The notes under the pieces are model-generated. The model was given only the letters and a program-made list of their open reading frames with translations, was not told the DNA's origin and made no database searches. Position numbers and translations under genes: made by a program. This document shows positions 9,692-17,823 of a stretch of 64,000 bases of DNA, piece by piece. Origin of the DNA: G025836975 sp040391135 (lineage in GTDB: Bacteria > Pseudomonadota > Gammaproteobacteria > Burkholderiales > Burkholderiaceae_B); assembly GCA_040391135.1 (NCBI GenBank), contig JBEBYL010000017.1, forward strand, positions 3,029 to 67,028, in the 5' to 3' direction. Position 1 is the stretch's first letter. Every line of letters begins with the position of its first letter.

Positions 9692-10411
9692 ATGATTGAG
9701 TTTTTTCAAACGCTCCATTGGGGAGCCGTATTCCAGATCATCCTGATCGATATCCTGCTGGGCGGCGATAACGCCGTGGTCATTGCGCTGGCCTGCCGCA
9801 ATTTGCAGCACAAGCAGCGCATACAGGGCATTTTGTGGGGTACCGCGGGCGCCATTATCTTGCGCGTCCTGCTGATCGCTTTCGCGCTTACGCTGCTGGG
9901 CATTCCCTTCCTGAAGATTGTCGGCGCCTTGCTGCTGGTATGGATAGGCATCAAGCTGCTGGTTCCCGAGGAAGACGAACACGGCAATATCAAGGGCGGC
10001 AGCTCTGTGCTTAGCGCGGTCAAGACGATTCTTATCGCCGACTTCGTCATGAGCCTGGACAATGTCATCGCCATTGCCGGCGCCGCACAGAATACGCACC
10101 TGGATCACCAGCTGTATTATGTGATCTTCGGCCTGGTGGTCAGCGTGCCCATCATCATTTGGGGCAGCACGATCGTCTTGAAGCTCATCGACCGCTTCCC
10201 CATCGTGGTCACCCTGGGTGCCGCGCTGCTGGGCTGGATTGCCGGCGGCATGCTGGTCACCGATGTATTCGTGGTTGAACAATTCGGCCCAACGACCACC
10301 ACAATCAAGATCGCCGCCGAGGTAATCGGCGCCATCCTAGTCGTAGCGGTGGGCAAATGGATTGCCAGCCGCGGCAGTTCCTCCAAGGATCAAACGAATG
10401 AGTCTGTTTAA
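9692..10411 (+). CDS. TerC-family (YjbE-type) integral membrane protein
   Basis: A 239-aa TerC-family protein with about seven transmembrane helices. The paired acidic motifs in membrane helices are visible: IDILLGGDNAVVIALA near the N-terminus and ADFVMSLDNVIAIAG after about residue 115. Members are linked to metal export (notably Mn2+) or to membrane-protein metallation, but the substrate here is not shown. The coding region overlaps the next small ORF by 14 bases. It follows the sucCD terminator, so it has its own promoter. Confidence 0.88.
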   Translation: MIEFFQTLHWGAVFQIILIDILLGGDNAVVIALACRNLQHKQRIQGILWGTAGAIILRVLLIAFALTLLGIPFLKIVGALLLVWIGIKLLVPEEDEHGNIKGGSSVLSAVKTILIADFVMSLDNVIAIAGAAQNTHLDHQLYYVIFGLVVSVPIIIWGSTIVLKLIDRFPIVVTLGAALLGWIAGGMLVTDVFVVEQFGPTTTTIKIAAEVIGAILVVAVGKWIASRGSSSKDQTNESV

Positions 10412-10523
10412 GTCATCAGGCCGCAAGAAGCCGGACGAGTCCGGCCTGTCCTTGCTGCAAGGCCTGGGCATTCTGGCCCTGATCGGTATCGCCGCGGCGG
10501 TGCTGCTCAACTATTTCGCCTAG
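10398..10523 (+). CDS. Small single-span membrane peptide (41 aa), unrecognised
   Basis: An ATG inside the last codons of the TerC-family gene (14-base overlap) opens a 41-aa frame that ends in TAG six bases before the hemC ATG. The peptide starts MSLFKSSGRKKPDESG and continues into one hydrophobic helix, roughly LLQGLGILALIGIAAAVLLNYF, with a positively charged N-side that predicts an inside N-terminus. The overlap suggests translational coupling. I do not recognise the family. Position, clean boundaries and a believable helix support a real gene. Confidence 0.6.
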   Translation: MSLFKSSGRKKPDESGLSLLQGLGILALIGIAAAVLLNYFA

Positions 10524-10529
10524 GCCGGC

Positions 10530-11477
10530 ATGTCCGACTCGCCTGTAAAACTGGTGATTGCAACCCGCGCCAGCCGGCTTGCCTTGTGGCAAGCCGAGCA
10601 TGTGCGGGATTGCTTGCAATCCCTGTATCCCAAGTGCCAGGTCAGCCTGCTGACCATGACGACGCGGGGCGATCAGATACTCGATCGCTCTTTGTCCAAG
10701 GTCGGCGGCAAGGGCCTGTTCGTCAAAGAGCTGGAAACCGCCTTGCTTGACGGCCGGGCCGATCTGGCCGTGCATTCCCTTAAAGATGTTCCGGTCGACA
10801 TGCAAAGCCCCTTTGCCTTGTCGGTCATTCTTGAACGGGACGATCCGCGCGACGCCTTCGTCTCCAACGATTTCGATACGCTCGATGCCTTGCCCGCCGG
10901 CGCTGTGGTGGGTACATCCAGCCTGCGCCGCGAAGCGCAACTGCGCGAGCGATATCCCCATATACACGTGCAGCCCTTGCGCGGCAATCTCGATACCCGG
11001 CTGGGCAAGCTCGATCGCGGCGATTACGCCGCCATCATTCTTGCGGCGGCCGGCCTGCGGCGCCTGGGGCTGGCTTCGCGCATACGCGGCTGCCTGTCGC
11101 CGCAGCAAAGCCTGCCGGCGGCCGGGCAGGGCGCGCTGGGCATAGAAATCCTCGATTCCCGCGCCGACATGCGGGCGTGGCTCACGCCGTTGGGCGATGC
11201 CGCCGCCACGGCCTGCACACTGGCCGAAAGAGCGGTATCGCGTGTTCTGGGCGGTTCCTGCCAAGTCCCCCTGGCCGCGTTTGCGCAACTGGAGGGCGAC
11301 ACCCTAAGCCTTGACGCGCTGGTCGCCGAACCCGATGGCTCGCGCATCCTGCGCGCCCACGCCAGCGGTCCGGCATCGCAGGCGGAGCAATTGGGCGAGC
11401 AGGCGGCGCAAGACCTGCTCGACAAGGGCGCCGGCGCCATCCTGGCCAGGCTGTCGGCTCCTGACGCGGCCTCCTGA
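10530..11477 (+). CDS. hemC: Porphobilinogen deaminase (hydroxymethylbilane synthase)
   Basis: A 315-aa enzyme that joins four porphobilinogens into hydroxymethylbilane in haem synthesis. The N-terminal IATRASRLALWQAEHV, the catalytic Asp86 in VHSLKDVPVD, the TSSLRREAQLR segment and the dipyrromethane-cofactor cysteine Cys244 in LGGSCQVPLAA are all present. Length is normal. It is followed by hemD after about 30 bases and by hemX and hemY, forming a haem gene cluster. Confidence 0.97.
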   Translation: MSDSPVKLVIATRASRLALWQAEHVRDCLQSLYPKCQVSLLTMTTRGDQILDRSLSKVGGKGLFVKELETALLDGRADLAVHSLKDVPVDMQSPFALSVILERDDPRDAFVSNDFDTLDALPAGAVVGTSSLRREAQLRERYPHIHVQPLRGNLDTRLGKLDRGDYAAIILAAAGLRRLGLASRIRGCLSPQQSLPAAGQGALGIEILDSRADMRAWLTPLGDAAATACTLAERAVSRVLGGSCQVPLAAFAQLEGDTLSLDALVAEPDGSRILRAHASGPASQAEQLGEQAAQDLLDKGAGAILARLSAPDAAS

Positions 11478-11506
11478 ACGGCGCCGCGACCGTGCCCGAG
11501 GCGGCC

Positions 11507-12310
11507 ATGAAAGCCAGCGTCGTCCTGACCCGGCCTCAAGGTAAGAACGAAGCGCTGGCGCAACGCCTGGCCGTGGCCGGACTGTCCGCGCTGGCCTTGC
11601 CCGCTCTGGAACTCAAGCCGCTGGAACGCCAGGCGGTGCAGTTGCCGCCGCCCGAACACTACGACCTGATCGTTTTTGTAAGCAGTAACGCGGCTCGCTT
11701 CTATATCGACATGCTGGCCGGGCAGGGGCGGCCCGGCCCCTGGCCGGCGGCGACACGGGCGGCGACGGTGGGCGCGCCCAGCGCCCGCTACCTGCGCGAT
11801 GCGGGCTGCGTTCCGGCCAGCCACATATTGCATCCCGATGCGCAAAGCGATACGCAGGACTCCGAAGGCCTGTGGAGGGTGCTTGAACCGATGCTCGGAA
11901 GTTTCAAGCGCGTGCTCATCGTGCGTGGCACATCGGGACGGGAATGGCTGGGCGGGCGTTTCGATCAGGCCGGCATCCAGGCCGACCGCCTGGCGCTGTA
12001 CGATCGCCAGGCCGCTATCTGGGATGCACGGCAGGGCGGCCTGCTGGCGGCGGCATTGGCCGCGCCCGCCCCATGCATATTCCTGCTGACCAGCGGCGAG
12101 GGCGTGGACGCGGTGCATGCGAACATGCTCAGGCTGGGGCTGTGGGACGCATGGACGCGTTCGCGTTTTGTCGCCATACACGAACGTGTTGCAAGCCGCT
12201 TACAATCCGTGCTCGGGGCTTCTGGTAAGGTGGAGCCGCCAATGGTAAAACTATGCCAGCCAGACGACGATGCCATTTTCCAGGCCATCGTCCACGCGGC
12301 ATCGCTTTAA
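11507..12310 (+). CDS. hemD: Uroporphyrinogen-III synthase
   Basis: A 267-aa HemD, which cyclises hydroxymethylbilane with inversion of ring D. This family is poorly conserved in sequence; VVLTRPQGKNEALAQRL at the N-terminus, LIVFVSSNAARFY and the C-terminal FVAIHERVASRLQ pattern fit. I start at the ATG at 11507 (MKASVVLTRP), with GAGG just upstream; a GTG at 11492 would add five residues. Position between hemC and hemX makes the assignment firm. Confidence 0.92.
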   Translation: MKASVVLTRPQGKNEALAQRLAVAGLSALALPALELKPLERQAVQLPPPEHYDLIVFVSSNAARFYIDMLAGQGRPGPWPAATRAATVGAPSARYLRDAGCVPASHILHPDAQSDTQDSEGLWRVLEPMLGSFKRVLIVRGTSGREWLGGRFDQAGIQADRLALYDRQAAIWDARQGGLLAAALAAPAPCIFLLTSGEGVDAVHANMLRLGLWDAWTRSRFVAIHERVASRLQSVLGASGKVEPPMVKLCQPDDDAIFQAIVHAASL

Positions 12311-12337
12311 AAAAGCTCCAAGGATTACAATCTCGCC

Positions 12338-13666
12338 ATGACTGATAAAAAACCCGAGATCACGCAGGCGCCGCGGACCGCCGCGCCTGCCGCTACTTCA
12401 TCGCCGGGGCCCGCGACGTCTGCCAGCGCAGCCAAGAAAGGTCCGGCCGGCGCCGCCAAGCCGCGCTCCATGCTCCTGCCCGCCTTCATTGTGGTGCTGC
12501 TTATCGCCTTGGCGCTGGCCGCAGGCCTCTGGTACCAGCAACGGCTTTTGGATGAAACCCGCCAGACCCTGACCGGCCAGGTCCAGAATAGTGCCAGCGC
12601 CGTCAACCAGGCGGTCGAGCAAGCCCAGCAGGCACTGTCGCTGGCGCAAGAGCAATCCAGGAAGATCGATGTTCTGGAGAACTCGCTGCGCGAATCCCAG
12701 GATCAGGCCGATAGCCTGGAGCAGGCCTTCCAGACCCTGACCGACAGCGGTTCCGATCTGGTCCTTATCAACGATGTCGATCATCTGGTCACGATCGCCC
12801 AGCAGCAATTGCAGTTAAGCGGCAATGTCGCCAACGCCGTGATCTCTCTTGAAACGGCGCAGGCCCAGTTGGCGCGCGCCAATCGCCCGGCCCTGGCATC
12901 CTTGCAGCAAGCCCTCAATGGCGATCTCGACCGCTTGCGGGCCGCCTCGACCATCGACACCGCCATGCTGTCCAGCCAACTGGAGGAATTGGGCAATCTC
13001 ATCAACGAAGCGCCCTTGCTGGTTCCCGACGACGCCGCGCCCGAACCGGTGCCGGCCCCGCAGGCCGCTGCGCCGTCCATGTCGGCCGATTCCGGCAGCC
13101 CCGGCTACGCCGATCCCGACGCTCCCTGGTGGAAGCAGGGCATCGACACCGCGCAGCAATGGTCGAGTTCGGCTTGGGACGCCATCCGCCAGGATCTGGG
13201 CCAGTTCATTACCGTACGCCGCGTCGACGACGCAACCGCTTTATTGATGTCGCCGGATCAGGCCGCGCGTTTCCGCGAAACCCTGCGGTTGCGCAGCATG
13301 ACGGCGCAATTGGCCTTGCTGATGCATCAGCCTAAGGTCTGGGACGCTGAAACCGCCGTGCTGGTCAAGGCGCTTGAAACACGTTTCGATTCCAGGTCGC
13401 AGCAAGTGCGCCAGGCGCTGAAAGTCGCCCGGCAACTGGCCGACACCCCGATAGACGTCAAGCTGCCCACGGTGGACAACAGTTTGCAGGCCATTGCGGC
13501 TCTGCGCGAAGCCAGCGCACGGCAAGCCGAGGAAGGCGCTATCGCGGCGCCCGGTCAGCCGGAGCCCGACACCGGCGCCGAACCCCAGACCGACCCGGCC
13601 GCTCCCGCGACGGAATCCGCGCCGGACTCGTCCACGGGCGCCAGTGCAAGCCTGTTGCAGGGGTAA
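12338..13666 (+). CDS. hemX: HemX-like membrane protein of the haem cluster
   Basis: A 442-aa protein of the HemX / uroporphyrinogen-III C-methyltransferase-like family. A Pro/Ala-rich cytoplasmic N-terminus of about 43 residues is followed by one transmembrane helix (about 44-66) and a long coiled-coil segment rich in Gln (AVNQAVEQAQQALSLAQEQSRK). The C-terminal third is low-complexity and acidic. Despite the family name no methyltransferase motif is present; the role is probably structural, in organising haem synthesis enzymes. hemY follows after three bases. Confidence 0.87.
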   Translation: MTDKKPEITQAPRTAAPAATSSPGPATSASAAKKGPAGAAKPRSMLLPAFIVVLLIALALAAGLWYQQRLLDETRQTLTGQVQNSASAVNQAVEQAQQALSLAQEQSRKIDVLENSLRESQDQADSLEQAFQTLTDSGSDLVLINDVDHLVTIAQQQLQLSGNVANAVISLETAQAQLARANRPALASLQQALNGDLDRLRAASTIDTAMLSSQLEELGNLINEAPLLVPDDAAPEPVPAPQAAAPSMSADSGSPGYADPDAPWWKQGIDTAQQWSSSAWDAIRQDLGQFITVRRVDDATALLMSPDQAARFRETLRLRSMTAQLALLMHQPKVWDAETAVLVKALETRFDSRSQQVRQALKVARQLADTPIDVKLPTVDNSLQAIAALREASARQAEEGAIAAPGQPEPDTGAEPQTDPAAPATESAPDSSTGASASLLQG

Positions 13667-13669
13667 GCC

Positions 13670-15184
13670 ATGAAAGCCTGGTTCTGGACACTGCTGGTAT
13701 TCATCGCCGCCGTCGCCCTGGCGCTGGTGTTGCGCGATCACAGCGGCAACGTGCTCATCATCGCCCAACCCTGGCGGATCGAGCTTTCGCTGACCTTGGC
13801 GGTATTGCTGATACTGGCCAGCTTCATCATCTTGTACATTGTCCTGCGCGCGCTGGCCTGGATAGGCGGCGGCCCCGAGCGTTTCCGCTCCTGGCGCAGC
13901 CTGCGCTCGCAGAAGCGCGAGCACGAGCTGCTGGAAAGCGGCTGGATCAATGTGCTGGAAGGGCGCTATACCGAAGCCGAGAAAGATTTGTCGCGGCTGC
14001 TGGGCAAGACTCGCTCGGGCAGCCGCAAGGTGTTGGCCGGACTGGCTTCGGCGCGCGCTTCGCATCACCTGGGCGAGTTCGAACGGCGCGACCAGGCGCT
14101 GGCGCTGGCGCGGGAAAGCGCCGGCAACGACCCGCGCCTGCGCGAGGCGGCCGCCACCGTGGCCGCCGAAATGTATCTGGACCAGAATCGCCCGCAAGAC
14201 GCCCTGGTGCTGCTGCAGCCCTTGCAGGATGCCAATTCGCGTTACTTCCACGCCACCCGCCTCTTGTTGCGCGCGCACCGGCAGTTGCGCAACGACGACC
14301 GTGTCTACGAATTGACGCGCTTGCTGGCGCGCCGCGGCATCCTGGAAAAATCCGAGTCCTTGCAGCTTATCGAGACATCGGCGGCCGCGCGTTTGCAGGC
14401 CGGCGGCCCGGAAGGCTTCAAGGCCATCTGGGGCGACTTGAAATCCGACGAGCGGACGCTGCCCGACATCGCCCTGGCGGCGGCCGGCATCCAGCAGTCG
14501 CAAGGCAATATCGACGAAGCCTCGCGCATTCTTGAAGCAGCCCTGCAGGTTCGGCTGGAGCCCCGCTTGCTCAATGCCTATTCGCAATGCCCGCCCGAGC
14601 ATGTCGCGCGGCGGCTTAGCAAGGCCGAGCTCTGGCTCAAATCCAATCCCGACGATTCGTCCTTGCTGGCGGCGCTGGGCAATCTTTGCCTGACCGGCGA
14701 ACTATGGGGGCAGGGCGAGCATTACCTGCTGCGCAGCATGAAGCTGCGCAGCGATATGCGCATCCATGCCTTGCTGGGCAATCTGTATGACCGCCTGGGC
14801 CGGGCCGACGATGCCGCCCGGCATTGGCGCCTGGCTTCCGGCGTGGCGGGCGTACTGCCTGTGCTGCCGACCAGCCGGGCCCTGCCGGCCGCCGACACGC
14901 GCGGCGATCCCACCCTGATCGATGTCGGGCGCATGCCCCAGGCGCGCGTCCTGCGCGATATGGCGGTGCCTGTGGCCGCCAGCGCCGCCGATTTCGCCGG
15001 CGACGAACTGGGCGATTCGGTGGCGGCGTCGGTTCTGGCGCCGGAGCCTCCGCCGCCCGATATCCCTTCATCCGCCACCGCCGGCGAAGCCGGGCTTGAC
15101 GAATATTTCGACAGCGCCCCGATTCCCGGCGTTGACGTGTCCCAGACATCCGACCGCCCTGCGCGAGGGCCCAGTCGAACCTGA
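13670..15184 (+). CDS. hemY: HemY protein (TPR, haem-associated)
   Basis: A 504-aa HemY. Two N-terminal transmembrane helices (about 4-20 and 40-60) frame the HemY_N domain; then TPR-like helical repeats occupy most of the rest, for example LLESGWINVLEGRYTEAEKDLSRLL and IQQSQGNIDEASRILEAAL. It is distinct from the protoporphyrinogen oxidase sometimes called hemY. Gene order hemCDXY is typical of beta- and gammaproteobacteria. The C-terminal 80 residues are Pro/Ser/Asp-rich and probably disordered. Confidence 0.9.
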   Translation: MKAWFWTLLVFIAAVALALVLRDHSGNVLIIAQPWRIELSLTLAVLLILASFIILYIVLRALAWIGGGPERFRSWRSLRSQKREHELLESGWINVLEGRYTEAEKDLSRLLGKTRSGSRKVLAGLASARASHHLGEFERRDQALALARESAGNDPRLREAAATVAAEMYLDQNRPQDALVLLQPLQDANSRYFHATRLLLRAHRQLRNDDRVYELTRLLARRGILEKSESLQLIETSAAARLQAGGPEGFKAIWGDLKSDERTLPDIALAAAGIQQSQGNIDEASRILEAALQVRLEPRLLNAYSQCPPEHVARRLSKAELWLKSNPDDSSLLAALGNLCLTGELWGQGEHYLLRSMKLRSDMRIHALLGNLYDRLGRADDAARHWRLASGVAGVLPVLPTSRALPAADTRGDPTLIDVGRMPQARVLRDMAVPVAASAADFAGDELGDSVAASVLAPEPPPPDIPSSATAGEAGLDEYFDSAPIPGVDVSQTSDRPARGPSRT

Positions 15185-15223
15185 GTTCTTTTTACATTCA
15201 TATCCTTAAGGTCAGAACCTAGC

Positions 15224-15760
15224 ATGAGTTTAGAGCGCGTACCCGCCGGCACCAACCTGCCGGAAGAATTCAACGTCATCATCGAAATTCCCATGAATGC
15301 GGATCCGGTCAAATACGAAGTCGATAAAGACTCCGGCTCCGTGTTCGTCGACCGCTTCATGCTGACGGCCATGCATTATCCTTGCAACTACGGCTATATT
15401 CCGCAAACCATTTCCGACGATGGCGACCCCGTGGACGTGCTGGTGCTGGCTCCCTTCCCGGTGCAAGTGGGCGCGGTGATCCGCTCGCGCGCGATCGGCG
15501 TGCTGCACATGGATGACGAAGCCGGCGGCGACGCAAAGCTGCTGGCTGTGCCGGTGGACAAGCTGTACCCTCCCTACCGCAACATCAAAAGCCCCGACGA
15601 CCTGCCTGTCGAAGAGCTGGCCCGCATCCAGCACTTTTTCGAACACTACAAAGACCTGGAAAAGGGCAAGTGGGTAAAAGTGAAGGGCTGGGACGGCAAG
15701 GAAGCCGCGCTCAAGGAAATCCGCGACGGCGCCGAGCGCTATGCAAAAGGAAGCAAATAA
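15224..15760 (+). CDS. ppa: Inorganic pyrophosphatase
   Basis: A 178-aa family I soluble pyrophosphatase that hydrolyses PPi to two phosphates and drives biosynthetic reactions. The active-site signature DDGDPVDVLVLAPFP and the upstream segments NVIIEIPMNADPVKYEVDKDSG and YPCNYGYIPQT are complete. It overlaps the next gene by one base (TAATG), so the two are coupled. Confidence 0.97.
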   Translation: MSLERVPAGTNLPEEFNVIIEIPMNADPVKYEVDKDSGSVFVDRFMLTAMHYPCNYGYIPQTISDDGDPVDVLVLAPFPVQVGAVIRSRAIGVLHMDDEAGGDAKLLAVPVDKLYPPYRNIKSPDDLPVEELARIQHFFEHYKDLEKGKWVKVKGWDGKEAALKEIRDGAERYAKGSK

Positions 15761-16467
15761 TGACAACGACCATTATTCCAGCCCATCCCGTTGCCGCCTT
15801 GCCGGTCGCCGGGTCCGATGCCGTCTTTCCCGTGCGCCGCGTCTACTGCGTGGGCCGCAACTATGCCGAGCATGCCAAGGAAATGGGCTTCACCGGCCGC
15901 GAAGACCCTTTCTTCTTCTGCAAGCCCGCCGATGCGCTGCTCAATGTGGCCGACGGCCAGACGGGCGCCATGCCTTACCCTCCCAAGACCTCGAATCTGC
16001 ATTACGAGATCGAACTGGTCGTGGCGCTGGACAAGGGCGGGCGCGACCTGACCGTTGAACAGGCGGCGGCCTGCGTATGGGGCTATGCCATCGGCCTGGA
16101 CATGACGCGCCGCGACCTGCAGGGCGAAGCCAAGAAACAGGGTCGTCCCTGGGAAGTGGGCAAGGCCTTTGATCTGTCCGCGCCCATAGGCCCCCTGCAT
16201 CCGCGCAGCAAGGTCGGCACGCTGGATTCCGGTGCGATCTCGCTAAGCGTGAACGGCACGGTCAAGCAGTCCAGCGACTTGTCGCAGATGATCTGGAATG
16301 TGGCTGAATCCATCGCCTATCTGTCGGGCCTGTTCGAACTGAAAGCCGGCGACATCATCTTCACGGGCACGCCCGAAGGCGTCGGTCCGGTCGTGGCGGG
16401 CGACACCATGGTCGGTGCCGTTTCCGGCCTGGGCGAATTGCATGTAAAAGTGGCGAACCCATCGTAG
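15760..16467 (+). CDS. Fumarylacetoacetate hydrolase family protein (fumarylpyruvate hydrolase-like)
   Basis: A 235-aa FAH-superfamily enzyme. Metal-binding and catalytic features are seen: YCVGRNYAEHAKEM, the EIELVVAL acidic pair, the GLDMTRRDLQGEAK region and FTGTPEGVGPV. Short single-domain members like this are often annotated as fumarylpyruvate or acylpyruvate hydrolases in gentisate-type pathways, but no ring-cleavage genes are nearby and the substrate is unknown. The ATG at 15760 (MTTTIIPAHP) overlaps the ppa stop by one base. Confidence 0.85.
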   Translation: MTTTIIPAHPVAALPVAGSDAVFPVRRVYCVGRNYAEHAKEMGFTGREDPFFFCKPADALLNVADGQTGAMPYPPKTSNLHYEIELVVALDKGGRDLTVEQAAACVWGYAIGLDMTRRDLQGEAKKQGRPWEVGKAFDLSAPIGPLHPRSKVGTLDSGAISLSVNGTVKQSSDLSQMIWNVAESIAYLSGLFELKAGDIIFTGTPEGVGPVVAGDTMVGAVSGLGELHVKVANPS

Positions 16468-16504
16468 AATAGCGCCACTGCAATACTATAAAAAGGAATT
16501 CGCC

Positions 16505-16636
16505 ATGGGCACGAAAATTCTGGCTTCACTGGCCTTGCTGGGCTGCCTGCTGATGGCGGGCTGCGCCAACACGGTAGCCGGCGCAGGGGAAGACATCAGC
16601 AACGTCGGCCACGCCATTACCAAGTCCACGAAGTAA
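16505..16636 (+). CDS. Entericidin-family small lipoprotein
   Basis: A 43-aa peptide with a lipoprotein signal: a short basic start (MGTK), hydrophobic core LASLALLGCLLMAGC and lipobox LMAGC with Cys20 as the lipidation site. The mature part contains the entericidin-type GAGEDISNVGHAI motif. Entericidins A and B are small cell-envelope lipoproteins described as a toxin/antidote pair; in betaproteobacteria a single copy is common and its role unclear. AAGGA about 10 bases upstream serves as ribosome binding site and a strong terminator follows. Confidence 0.85.
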   Translation: MGTKILASLALLGCLLMAGCANTVAGAGEDISNVGHAITKSTK

Positions 16637-16660
16637 ACGCCGTAAAAAGGCAGTAAACGA

Positions 16661-16694
16661 AAAGCCCCGTTCATGTTTGAACGGGGCTTTTTTT
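16661..16694 (+). terminator. Strong Rho-independent terminator after the entericidin gene
   Basis: AAAGCCCCGTTC (16661-16672) and GAACGGGGCTTT (16679-16690) are perfect 12-base arms around the loop ATGTTT, followed by more T residues to 16694. It separates the housekeeping block from the phosphonate locus. Confidence 0.95.
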
Positions 16695-16810
16695 ATTCGC
16701 GGCCGGGGCGATAAGCAGCCGGCCCGCAACCCTCGCGGTCCAGGCGATAAGCGCCTCTGCATGGGAAATCGCGCCACGCGGGCCTTCCATCCTATCGCCC
16801 CGACTGAGTC

Positions 16811-16866
16811 CGTTCACAAAACTGTCACCTCAGATTCATCCCCTGGTCATACGCGCTTTCTAAGAT
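16811..16866 (+). promoter_or_regulatory. Pho-box promoter of the phosphonate operon
   Basis: Four 7-mers recur at exactly 11-base steps, as in PhoB sites (consensus CTGTCAT): CGTTCAC at 16811, CTGTCAC at 16822, GATTCAT at 16833 and TGGTCAT at 16844. After a 10-base gap comes TAAGAT at 16861-16866, a good -10. This matches PhoB-activated promoters, where the Pho box replaces the -35. The spacing regularity makes chance unlikely, although individual repeats are degenerate. phnC starts at 16913. Confidence 0.75.
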
Positions 16867-16912
16867 GCGAGGCATCAAAGGCGGCGTGCCGCCTGGCTTT
16901 CTGGGGAAACAT

Positions 16913-17746
16913 ATGGACTCGGTAATCCGTGTCGACGGCTTGAACAAAAGTTTCGGCGGCAAACAGGTTCTGTTCAATCTGGGCCTGGCCGTGCAGCCGG
17001 GCGAAATGGTCGCCTTGATCGGCGCGTCGGGCTCGGGCAAGTCGACCTTGCTGCGCCACCTGGCGGGCCTGGCCTGCGGCGACCGCAACGATGCAAGCTG
17101 CATACATGTGCTGGGACAGCCCGTTCAAGCGGCGGGCCGCCTGAACGGCCAGGTGCGCCGCCTGCGGGCCGACATCGGCTACATCTTCCAGCAATTCAAT
17201 CTGGTGGGCCGCCTTAGCGTGCTGAGCAATGTGCTGCTGGGCCATCTGGGCCGCATACCGCGCTGGCGCGGCTCGCTGGGCTTGTTCAACGCCGAGGAAA
17301 AAGACCGCGCCATGGCCGCGCTGGAGCGGGTGGGGCTTGCCCAGTACGCGCACCGCCGCGCTTCCACCCTGTCGGGCGGCCAGCAGCAGCGCGTTGCGAT
17401 AGCCCGCGCATTGAGCCAACAGGCTGAAGTGATTCTGGCCGACGAGCCGATTGCATCGCTGGATCCCGAATCGGCGCGCAAGGTCATGGATATCCTGGCC
17501 GATATCAATCAGCGCGACGGCAAGACGGTGGTGGTTACGCTACACCAGGTGGACTATGCCGTCCGCTATTGCGAACGCGTTGTGGCCCTGAAATCGGGCC
17601 ATGTCCATTTTGACGGCTCGGTCGATGCATTGAGCGGTCCCTTTCTGAATGAGTTGTACGGCGGCGATCTGGACACGTCCCTGTTGTTTCCAGAGCCGGC
17701 GCAACGACGTGCCCCGTCACATCGCATATCCCTTGTCGCCGCCTGA
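16913..17746 (+). CDS. phnC: Phosphonate ABC transporter ATP-binding protein PhnC
   Basis: A 277-aa ABC ATPase. Walker A is GASGSGKST, the signature is LSGGQQQR, Walker B is VILADEPIASLDPE. The insert NLVGRLSVLSNVLLGHLG is characteristic of PhnC. It energises phosphonate import with PhnD (binding protein) and PhnE (permease). I start at the ATG at 16913, with GGGGAA just upstream, instead of 16865. It is the first gene after the Pho-box promoter. Confidence 0.95.
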   Translation: MDSVIRVDGLNKSFGGKQVLFNLGLAVQPGEMVALIGASGSGKSTLLRHLAGLACGDRNDASCIHVLGQPVQAAGRLNGQVRRLRADIGYIFQQFNLVGRLSVLSNVLLGHLGRIPRWRGSLGLFNAEEKDRAMAALERVGLAQYAHRRASTLSGGQQQRVAIARALSQQAEVILADEPIASLDPESARKVMDILADINQRDGKTVVVTLHQVDYAVRYCERVVALKSGHVHFDGSVDALSGPFLNELYGGDLDTSLLFPEPAQRRAPSHRISLVAA

Positions 17747-17781
17747 TTCATCACGCGGGCAAGGGAGTATTTTTCACCCGG

Positions 17782-17795
17782 CTTGTCTAGACAAG
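17782..17795. promoter_or_regulatory. PhnF-type operator upstream of phnD
   Basis: CTTGTCTAGACAAG is a perfect 14-base palindrome with the GTCTAGAC core known from operators of HutC-subfamily GntR regulators (for example DasR sites). It sits in the 77-base phnC-phnD gap, 28 bases before the phnD ATG. A near copy overlaps the start of phnF, which encodes such a regulator, so this is probably its operator. Confidence 0.7.
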
Positions 17796-17823
17796 TCAAC
17801 GAAGCACTACCTGGAGTATTGAT

